In this document: positions 1 to 5,037 of the stretch, one piece after another
Layout: each line of letters opens with the position of its first letter
Position numbering within the stretch: position 1 is the first letter of the stretch
NCBI GenBank assembly: GCA_934590135.1
Contig: CAKTOT010000085.1
Coordinates: 1 to 10,736, forward strand
Direction: 5' to 3'
Length of the DNA: 10,736 nt
Source: an uncultured Muribaculaceae bacterium
GTDB taxonomy: Bacteria; Bacteroidota; Bacteroidia; Bacteroidales; Muribaculaceae
Notes under the pieces: generated by a model
Databases searched by the model: none
What the model saw: only the letters and a program-made list of their open reading frames with translations
What the model was told of the DNA's origin: nothing
Program-made: the position numbers and the translations under genes

Positions 1-87
1 TAATCACCTAAATTAATGTTATGCAAATATTTTTAGTTAATATTTATTAACCGCAAAAAAAACTATCATTAAGTACATTATGGCAAT

Positions 88-165
88 ATGTACAGCCGCT
101 CCGAGGGCAACATCGTCAGCAGCAAAAACCGCTACCGGACCATCACGGCAGCCTATCTCTTCTGA
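88..165 (+). CDS. Tiny GC-rich ORF, 25 codons, possible gene remnant
   Basis: An ATG at 88 opens 25 codons ending in TGA at 163-165. The codons are strikingly coding-like (mostly C or G in the third position), while the 70 bases before it are AT-rich with an in-frame stop at 70-72. The peptide ends YRTITAAYLF, with a terminal Phe and alternating pattern reminiscent of the last strand of outer-membrane beta-barrels. It may therefore be the 3' remnant of such a gene still next to its terminator (198-246), or a genuine small ORF. A second ATG at 80 opens a different frame that is less coding-like. No function can be assigned. Confidence 0.3.
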   Translation: MYSRSEGNIVSSKNRYRTITAAYLF

Positions 166-197
166 TTAGAGAATCGACATACCGGCCTCGACCATTT

Positions 198-246
198 CTA
201 CTAAACAAGAGTGGCTGCGCATGTTGGCGCAGCCACTATTTTTTTG
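198..246 (+). terminator. Rho-independent terminator, left inverted copy
   Basis: An 11-bp perfect stem (210-220 with 227-237, core GTGGCTGCGC) with a 6-base loop is followed by A and seven Ts (239-245). This is a textbook intrinsic terminator for plus-strand transcription coming from the left. The reverse complement of the whole element, including flanks, matches 3467-3515 almost base for base, so it is also the left half of a pair of inverted repeats. Confidence 0.85.
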
Positions 247-296
247 ATTACGGGTCTTGCTTATTTATTAATAATTGTTAATTATCAAGCCGAGGA

Positions 297-327
297 CTTG
301 TATTTTTGTGAACTATGACTAATTTTG
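297..327 (+). promoter_or_regulatory. Bacteroidota-type promoter for the structured RNA / peptide operon
   Basis: TAATTTTG at 320-327 fits the Bacteroidota -7 consensus TAnnTTTG exactly. CTTG at 297-300 lies 19 bases upstream, the usual distance for the -33 TTTG element. Transcription would start near 333-336, about 17 bases before the long-range closing stem of the RNA. A second perfect -7 match (TATTTTTG, 301-308) overlaps but has no good -33 partner. No other convincing promoter is seen between here and the precursor start at 737. Confidence 0.5.
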
Positions 328-333
328 CATTTG

Positions 334-684
334 CCGATAAAACCCCGAAACAGAGCCCACGGTCGTGGGTCGGAATGCGCAGAGGTGCGCTTCTTTGTCT
401 GTGTAAGGGGTGGGAGGCAGACATCTTAACAAAAGGCGTTTATCAGCGCTTCCGTTCTTGACCAATTGGAATCTGGCAGTTTCAAATCGCAGTCAAGGAG
501 GTGGCAACGGTAGATGCCCATGGATATGTAGAGTATCCCTATGGCTTTGACATCGAAAGATGTCAAGGCGGTTGGGTTTTGTACATATTTGCGTGGGCTC
601 TGCGCGTTGCTCGTCCGACTGCGATGGGCACATGCCAGAGCCTCAATTGGTGGGACGAGCAATGGTTCGGTTCCCACGCTTTTT
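334..684 (+). ncRNA. Structured RNA of ~350 nt, class not recognised
   Basis: This stretch has no convincing ORF but many strong pairings. An 11-bp long-range stem closes it (351-361 with 592-602, perfect). Inside are hairpins 373-380/387-393, 396-401/418-423, a two-part stem 452-462 with 492-497 and 506-510, 522-526/534-538, and 544-554/559-569 (11 pairs, one G-U, GAAA tetraloop at 555-558). The 3' part has 607-616/653-662 (10 bp perfect) and an alternative hairpin 650-658/667-677, followed by TTTTT at 680-684. Promoter upstream and T-run downstream suggest a discrete transcript, but a 5' leader for the peptide operon is equally possible. I see no RNase P P4 motif and no tmRNA tag or tRNA-like end. 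A relative of the Bacteroidales-specific ncRNA classes or 6S RNA cannot be excluded without a covariance search. Confidence 0.55.
650..684 (+). terminator. Terminator-like hairpin at the end of the structured RNA
   Basis: GTGGGACGA (650-658) pairs with TCG (667-669) and TCCCAC (672-677), with a two-base bulge. Two bases (GC) and TTTTT (680-684) follow. The T-run is short and slightly offset, so termination may be partial. The same left arm can instead pair with 607-616 or with 692-698, so the hairpin could be conditional. Confidence 0.4.
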
Positions 685-691
685 ATGTACA

Positions 692-717
692 CGTCCCATT
701 CAGGAACCGGTGGGACG
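692..717 (+). promoter_or_regulatory. Hairpin just before the precursor start
   Basis: CGTCCCA (692-698) pairs perfectly with TGGGACG (711-717), loop 12 bases, ending 19 bases before the precursor ATG. The right arm lies in a direct repeat of GGTGGGACGA, copies at 649-658 and 709-718 exactly 60 bases apart, so the 5' arm at 692-698 could pair with either copy. This allows a choice between the terminator-like fold at 650-684 and this one. Confidence 0.4.
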
Positions 718-736
718 ACCAAACCCAATTATCATC

Positions 737-880
737 ATGATTAAGTTTATCAAAAACTTCTTCGGCGTTGAAGCAACCGCCAAGAACATCCGTGGCCGCA
801 AGTCCAACGGCTGTGAGGACACCAGTTCTTATAAGAATTGGCGTAAAGAACGCAGCAGTTCCTCGTCTTCAATCAACTAA
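737..880 (+). CDS. Candidate RiPP (lasso-like) precursor peptide, 47 aa
   Basis: A 47-codon ORF directly before the maturation genes, rich in Lys, Arg, Asn and Ser, ending in six serines then Ile-Asn. The N-terminal part (MIKFIKNFFGVEAT) looks like a cationic amphipathic helix and would be the leader. Two lasso-style cores are possible: Gly20 as residue 1 with Glu27 or Asp28 at ring position 8 or 9; or Ser31 as residue 1 with Glu38 at position 8, which would place Thr29 at -2, the position where lasso leaders usually carry Thr. The canonical leader motif YxxP is absent, consistent with no separate RRE protein. An in-frame ATG at 560 would add 59 residues, but that stretch is the structured RNA, so 737 is preferred. 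No good Shine-Dalgarno is visible, normal for Bacteroidota. The role as precursor is inferred from position, size and composition. Confidence 0.6.
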   Translation: MIKFIKNFFGVEATAKNIRGRKSNGCEDTSSYKNWRKERSSSSSSIN

Positions 881-895
881 ATCTTAAACTCAGCG

Positions 896-934
896 GTTCA
901 AGGTGAAGGCTCACATGTAGCCTACACCTTGAAC
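896..934 (+). promoter_or_regulatory. Stable intercistronic hairpin after the precursor gene
   Basis: GTTCAAGGTG (896-905) pairs perfectly with CACCTTGAAC (925-934), and inside this GGCT (908-911) pairs with AGCC (919-922). It lies between the precursor stop and the peptidase gene and has no real T-run after it. It is best read as an mRNA stabiliser or partial attenuator that lets precursor mRNA exceed enzyme mRNA, as seen in other RiPP operons. Confidence 0.65.
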
Positions 935-951
935 TTTACCGGCATTTCCAA

Positions 952-1506
952 ATGTACCATTCTATTTCGCGGCGATGCTATGATAAGCGATATTTCTATC
1001 TTAGTCCATTGGGATTGCTTCGTTCCAAGATATGTAACCTCTCTGAGCCGTCCATAGTCTGTAAACAGCTACCGGCAAAAGCACAAATCGCACTCTCATA
1101 TATTGATAATCCGTACCGAATGAAGATTATTGAGACACCGGTTTGCACCGACATACGCTACGGAGCGATAGTGAAAGGATATGCTCGGCTTTTAGTTTGG
1201 TTATATCGTCATTGTTATCCCGGGCTATGGTTGTTAAGCCATTTGAGGCTCGGAGTTTTTGACAATGCCAAGGACGCGGTGGATGTTTTCTGCAAAATCA
1301 TTCCTGAAAATCAAAAGATTTTGTGCCTTCCCCGTTCCATATTCGCATCAACGCTTTCAAAGCGTTTCAAACGACATGGGGCAATGATAATCGGCGCATT
1401 TTTGCCGACTCATCTGATGCACGCATATGTGATAGAGGATGGCTGCAATGCGTTTCGCGGCGATAGTGCCTGGATAAATTTTGCACCTGTTTCAATAATG
1501 ATTTGA
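952..1506 (+). CDS. Lasso-peptide B-type leader peptidase (transglutaminase fold)
   Basis: A 184-residue protein with the hallmarks of McjB-family cysteine proteases (Transglut_core3), which cut the leader from a lasso precursor. Cys125 sits in the CLPRS motif and His157 in the HAYV motif, a spacing of 32 as I recall for the McjB catalytic Cys-His pair. Asp163 (VIEDG) or Asp171 could be the third residue. The peptidase part covers roughly residues 85-184. The first ~85 residues are longer than in stand-alone B2 proteins and show no obvious PqqD-like RRE, though a divergent one fused here, as in McjB, cannot be excluded. The gene starts 71 bp after the precursor stop and ends one base before the cyclase ATG, so the genes are translationally close-coupled. 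Family assignment is good; specificity is inferred. Confidence 0.75.
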   Translation: MYHSISRRCYDKRYFYLSPLGLLRSKICNLSEPSIVCKQLPAKAQIALSYIDNPYRMKIIETPVCTDIRYGAIVKGYARLLVWLYRHCYPGLWLLSHLRLGVFDNAKDAVDVFCKIIPENQKILCLPRSIFASTLSKRFKRHGAMIIGAFLPTHLMHAYVIEDGCNAFRGDSAWINFAPVSIMI

Positions 1507-1507
1507 G

Positions 1508-2665
1508 ATGTCCGATTTTGGGAAAATAGTTCGTCAACCCTCGCTATCATTTCGTGATTTATCAACAGGACAGTTCACTCCTACAATATGGGATGGGCTG
1601 CGAGATGGCTTATGGCAGAAATTCTCAGTGGAGAATTGGCTTTATAACGATATGCTGACTCCCGAGAAGATTGCGGAACAAAAACCATTGTTCCCGGGTA
1701 TACAGCAAATAGAGCCGGGCGTGATATGGGATGATGCGACCAGGCACATAATCCCCGATCTATACCATCCAAATAGGATTGAGACCGGCCTTGACGTATG
1801 GCTGTGCTTAGCTGAGGATTTTATCAAAGGGCTTGACGCCAAACGGATTGGAGTGCATCTCAGCGGTGGTCTCGATTCAAGCCTGATTATCGCCACACTT
1901 CATCAACTGAAAATCCCGTTCGTGCCTATAGGGCTTGAATCATTAACTTATGAATTTCGTACCGAACGACATATTCAAGAGCTATTGATTGGGTGGGGCG
2001 AAGACGGCTTGTTGATAGATTCTTCGGAAGTTCCGTATTATCACGGCATAGACACTTTGCCGGCCACGCAAATCCCAACCGGTATCTTCAAAAGTTATTA
2101 TGCATCTTGCCGTTTGGCAAGTGCCTTTTCCGAAAGGGGATGCGATGTGGTGCTGGGAGGCCAAGGTGGAGATTCATTATTGGTAGATCCTGTAACCGAT
2201 GTCAAAAAAACTACATTCAATATTGGCAACGAGTTCCTTGTGCAAGAAGATGATGAGATAATTTATGAGCCACTGGGAATCAAACTGATGTCATTCTTCG
2301 GGCATAAGCCGATAATTGATTTCCTGACAAGTGCACGCATCGGTCAAGGCGACGACGCATTGAAATTGTGGACCAGAAAATACTTCAAGGATTGGCTTCC
2401 GAACGAGCTGTCGGAATATGCCTATTTCGCAGATTTCTTCGGGTTGACGACATTTGGACTCAAGAAAGCTAAGCCTATAATTTCCGAACTCGTAACAGAG
2501 GCTCATGAAATGATTGGCCATCCAATGTTTTCGGCGAAGGAAAGATTAAGGTTTCTGGATCAAGATATATATTCATTTGAATACAATGAGTACATACGCT
2601 TCAGCAGCACTCTTGCTATTGCTGTATGGCTCAAATCTCTTAAAAACGGAGGAATCATACAATGA
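1508..2665 (+). CDS. Lasso cyclase-like asparagine synthetase homologue (C protein)
   Basis: A 385-residue member of the asparagine-synthetase/McjC family, which uses ATP to adenylate a Glu/Asp side chain so that the core N-terminus can form the macrolactam. The PP-loop SGGLDS is at residues 119-124 in HLSGGLDSS, and the second nucleotide-site motif LGGQGGDS is near 216-223. The segment KYFKDWLP...FFG near 291-312 resembles the C-terminal synthetase region. It lacks the ~150-200 residue N-terminal glutaminase-fold domain of AsnB and most of its counterpart in McjC; a remnant linker (GIQQIEPG, residues 64-71) is still visible. No catalytic Cys2 is present, so it is not a metabolic glutamine-dependent AsnB. 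Its start is one base after the peptidase stop and its end overlaps the ATP-grasp start (ATGA). Confidence 0.75.
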   Translation: MSDFGKIVRQPSLSFRDLSTGQFTPTIWDGLRDGLWQKFSVENWLYNDMLTPEKIAEQKPLFPGIQQIEPGVIWDDATRHIIPDLYHPNRIETGLDVWLCLAEDFIKGLDAKRIGVHLSGGLDSSLIIATLHQLKIPFVPIGLESLTYEFRTERHIQELLIGWGEDGLLIDSSEVPYYHGIDTLPATQIPTGIFKSYYASCRLASAFSERGCDVVLGGQGGDSLLVDPVTDVKKTTFNIGNEFLVQEDDEIIYEPLGIKLMSFFGHKPIIDFLTSARIGQGDDALKLWTRKYFKDWLPNELSEYAYFADFFGLTTFGLKKAKPIISELVTEAHEMIGHPMFSAKERLRFLDQDIYSFEYNEYIRFSSTLAIAVWLKSLKNGGIIQ

Positions 2666-3432
2666 GAAACGTTCAAATATTATATCCTAAAGACAAAGAA
2701 CGCAATAAGATAGCTCGGTATTTCAAAGAGGAGTCGCGAGCAATGCAACAACAAGGATTTATCGTTGGCACCAGTCCTCACGATGACGCAGAAATCATAA
2801 TCAAAAGAGGCTTTACCATCGATAAGCCGGAAGATTATCCCTCCGACGGGCGTATGATACAAGGCTGGGATGCGAATCGCAAGACCCTCGATTTTTCAGA
2901 ATTTGCAGACGTTATAAAGCCCTGGGCTATTCCGTTTGTAGTTATACCGGACTTGTCGGATGAAAACGCATTGCGGGTCATAATGATGGAAAATGGATGG
3001 GAGAGGTGTTTTATACGCCATAAAAGCACTTCTCTATTCGCCTTCGGTGATTTCGCATCAGTCTATCCTGACACATCATTGAATGAAATGACTGAAAATT
3101 TCAACAAACTAAACCTAACCGGTCCATTCATTGTGCGCAAATACATCGATGATATGAGTATTTTCTATGACGAACAACGGTATTGGATACTGAATGGGAA
3201 TCCATATCATCCATCGGGAATAATTCCTGATATGGTAGGGGAATGTGCCAAGCGGATGTACAAATTTTCAGGCAGCCACTATTTCGTGATTGATGTGGCC
3301 GGAGACTATATTGTTGAAATAAATCCCGGTGAGAGTTCAGATCGTGGCGGCGACAATCCGCTGAAATTCTTCACAGGTATTTTTGCCAAAGAATTCTTAG
3401 GCTTAACTGCTGATACGCTTCAAAAAGTATGA
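2662..3432 (+). CDS. ATP-grasp ligase, R2K-clade-like, in the peptide operon
   Basis: A 256-residue single-domain ATP-grasp protein. Visible elements are a nucleotide-contact strand with Arg119 and Lys121 (FIRHK), a second basic strand GPFIVRKYID with Arg159 and Lys160, Arg173 in EQRYWIL, and the metal-binding C-terminal part with Asp211 (VIDVA), Glu219 and Asn221 (VEINPGESSD). The pattern resembles the R2K clade of ATP-grasp domains, which join acyl phosphates to amines or hydroxyls. It is translationally coupled to the cyclase by a four-base ATGA overlap, so it probably acts on the same peptide. It could form a second side-chain crosslink (ester or amide, as in graspetides), add an amino acid, or modify a terminus. 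An ATP-grasp enzyme is not part of the standard lasso set, so its role is open. Family confidence is good, function low. Confidence 0.65.
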   Translation: MRNVQILYPKDKERNKIARYFKEESRAMQQQGFIVGTSPHDDAEIIIKRGFTIDKPEDYPSDGRMIQGWDANRKTLDFSEFADVIKPWAIPFVVIPDLSDENALRVIMMENGWERCFIRHKSTSLFAFGDFASVYPDTSLNEMTENFNKLNLTGPFIVRKYIDDMSIFYDEQRYWILNGNPYHPSGIIPDMVGECAKRMYKFSGSHYFVIDVAGDYIVEINPGESSDRGGDNPLKFFTGIFAKEFLGLTADTLQKV

Positions 3433-3466
3433 GATTTAGGAGTAGCAAAATACCGATCTTCGCCCA

Positions 3467-3515
3467 CAAAAAAAAGAGTGGCTGCGCCAATTGGCGCAGC
3501 CACTCTTGTATAGTA
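3467..3515 (-). terminator. Bidirectional terminator, right inverted copy
   Basis: A 15-bp perfect stem (3474-3488 with 3493-3507) with an AATT loop; its left flank is eight As (3468-3475). Read on the minus strand, a strong stem followed by a T-run ends the lipoprotein gene at 3537. Read on the plus strand it can also stop the peptide operon, whose last stop is at 3430-3432. It matches the reverse complement of 198-246, including flanking bases outside the stem. Confidence 0.85.
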
Positions 3516-3536
3516 TTTTTGTGGTCAGCGTATCGG

Positions 3537-4136
3537 TCACTCGCGCAGCTTGGCGCGGCGGAACATAATGTCGCGGTTGTCTATCTCGCAGGTAAAGAGA
3601 TCCTTGTCTATCTTTACGTCATCGAGACGGCTATAGCGCATCAGTTCGACGCCGAGGGTATGGCGGACACGCGTTTCGTAGCGGCGAGCAATCTGTGTCT
3701 TATGGCCTTCGATTTGCTCAGGTATCAGGCGCTCAGTGAATTGGCTCTCGTCAAAGCTTATAGCCGACGAGGGGATATTGACCGTAAGCGAGTTGTTGTC
3801 AAGATCTATCAGCACCTCATCGTCATCTACCACCCGGTAAGTGCCTTTGATTACGGCCGTTCCGGCCACAGTAACTTCGTAAGGCGATGCCAGCGAGTCA
3901 TTGGACGGTATCACGTCAAGTATGGCAATATCCGAGGCGATGGAGACCGAGCCTTCGGAGGCGTCTTGCCCGGCTACAAAAGTCAGGCGCGGTGTTACTT
4001 GCGTATCCGCGGTACCACCGATATTGATACGAGTGGGAGCGCCCAACCATTCGCCGAGAATTTTGTCGTCATCCGAGCAGGAGGCAAGGCCTGCGGCGAG
4101 CACCGCCGCGATGCCGAGGTTTAGGATTTTTTTCAT
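3537..4136 (-). CDS. Small surface-type lipoprotein of unknown function
   Basis: A 199-residue protein with a clear lipoprotein signal peptide: MKK, a hydrophobic stretch, and the lipobox LASC with Cys20. The mature end Cys-Ser-Asp-Asp-Asp-Lys resembles the Bacteroidota lipoprotein export signal (SDDDD in Bacteroides), so it is probably surface exposed. The body is beta-rich with short alternating strands (ILGEW; TYRVVDDDEVLIDLDNNSL), which would suit a small lipocalin-like or beta-sandwich fold, but I do not recognise the family. The C-terminal 60 residues are more charged (KTQIARRYETRVRH). It is convergent with the peptide operon and ends at the bidirectional terminator. The 128 bp upstream hold only a weak -7-like TAGCTTTA. 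Confidence 0.75.
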   Translation of the reverse strand: MKKILNLGIAAVLAAGLASCSDDDKILGEWLGAPTRINIGGTADTQVTPRLTFVAGQDASEGSVSIASDIAILDVIPSNDSLASPYEVTVAGTAVIKGTYRVVDDDEVLIDLDNNSLTVNIPSSAISFDESQFTERLIPEQIEGHKTQIARRYETRVRHTLGVELMRYSRLDDVKIDKDLFTCEIDNRDIMFRRAKLRE

Positions 4137-4264
4137 AGGTCGTTGTAGTATATGATTTTAAGTTTTTCTATTCTTAGGCTTTTCAGTTTCTTGAACCGTT
4201 GCACTTATTTGTTGCATTCCAGCCTATTAAAGCTACCTGAAGGTGTGACATAGCGGACTATCCC

Positions 4265-4990
4265 TTATTTCCTGTCGTGTTCCAATCCGGCAATGATGGC
4301 ATCGCGCGATTGCTGCATCAGCACTTGCAGGTCGTGCCCGTCTGCCGAAGCCTCTATGGGCCGGTGTATTGTGATGGTAATGTGTCCCGGGCGGGGCAGT
4401 CGTGCCTGACGCGGCATCACTTTGAATGCGCCGTCAATGGTCACGGGAACTACGGGGAGGTTGAATTCGGTAGCCAGCATATAAGCACCACGCTTAAAAG
4501 CATGTACCGCACCGTCGGCGCTACGCGAACCTTCGGGGAACACCACTACGGACATACCGTGCGACAGACGTGCCTCGGCGGTCTTCATCGTCTCGCGTAT
4601 ACCGACGGTGCTGCCACGGTCCACGTAGATGTGCCCGGCCTTGTAGCAGGCATATCCGACCATGGGAATTTTGCGCAGGGATTTCTTCATCATCCATTTG
4701 AAGTTGTGGCCCAGCCATCCGTATATGGCAAAGATGTCGTAAGCGCCCTGATGGTTGGCGACGAAGACATACGACGTTCCGCGACTGATATTTTCGCAGC
4801 CACGTACACTGACACGTACCAGGGATAGCCATGTCATCAGACGAGCCCAAATCACTGCCGGATAATAACCCCACCAGCGACCGCCGAAGCATATCGAGCC
4901 GCCACCGACAAGCAGAGACGTCAGTATTGTCAATACCACCATCAGCGGTATCATTATAAGTATTTGGTAGATTCGTAATAGAATAATCAT
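4265..4990 (-). CDS. plsC: 1-acyl-sn-glycerol-3-phosphate acyltransferase (PlsC family)
   Basis: A 241-residue membrane acyltransferase that moves an acyl chain onto lysophosphatidic acid to give phosphatidic acid in phospholipid synthesis, at the inner membrane. All family blocks are visible: block I NHQGAYD with catalytic His80 and Asp85; block II around residues 102-125 (KKSLRKIPMVGY to YVDR); block III FPEGSRS at 151-157; block IV LPVVPVTIDG at 178-187. An N-terminal hydrophobic segment (about residues 3-30) anchors it. The length is normal. It starts 47 bp after the antiporter stop on the same strand, so the two are probably co-transcribed. No clear terminator was seen in the 128 bp after it. 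A related family member acting on ornithine lipids or another lyso-lipid is possible. Confidence 0.88.
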   Translation of the reverse strand: MIILLRIYQILIMIPLMVVLTILTSLLVGGGSICFGGRWWGYYPAVIWARLMTWLSLVRVSVRGCENISRGTSYVFVANHQGAYDIFAIYGWLGHNFKWMMKKSLRKIPMVGYACYKAGHIYVDRGSTVGIRETMKTAEARLSHGMSVVVFPEGSRSADGAVHAFKRGAYMLATEFNLPVVPVTIDGAFKVMPRQARLPRPGHITITIHRPIEASADGHDLQVLMQQSRDAIIAGLEHDRK

Positions 4991-5037
4991 ATTGCGTATG
5001 TATTATGCTACGTTTTTAGCTGTATTGTTTGCGCCGG

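Larger units (their letters stand above)
198..3515. repeat. Pair of ~49-bp inverted repeats bracketing the peptide locus
   Basis: The element at 198-246, when reverse-complemented, aligns with 3467-3515 with only about five differences, and the match extends beyond the palindromic stem into the CTCTTGTTTAGTA / CTCTTGTATAGTA flank. The enclosed ~3.2 kb carries the structured RNA and all four peptide genes. This is two copies of one terminator in opposite orientation. Whether they mark a moved or inverted cassette is inference. Confidence 0.6.

Noticed and set aside
334..684. RNase P RNA, tmRNA or a group II intron
   Set aside because: No conserved P4 sequence, no tag-peptide ORF or tRNA-like ends, and no domain V-like hairpin were visible. 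The GGTTCGGTTCC near 664-674 only superficially resembles a T-arm.
560..736. In-frame N-terminal extension of the precursor from an ATG at 560
   Set aside because: It runs through the structured RNA and terminator-like hairpin, and its residues look random; the compact start at 737 fits a RiPP precursor.
426..740. Several overlapping ORFs of 60-100 codons on both strands
   Set aside because: They overlap one another within a region dominated by RNA stems, and complementary stems create open frames on both strands; no protein-like composition.
1508..2665. Metabolic asparagine synthetase B
   Set aside because: The glutaminase domain and its N-terminal Cys are absent, the protein is too short, and it is coupled to a lasso-type protease gene.
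3429..4124. Plus-strand ORF of 231 codons overlapping the end of the ATP-grasp gene
   Set aside because: It is antisense to the lipoprotein gene, which has a signal peptide and lipobox; the plus frame crosses the terminator and has no protein features.
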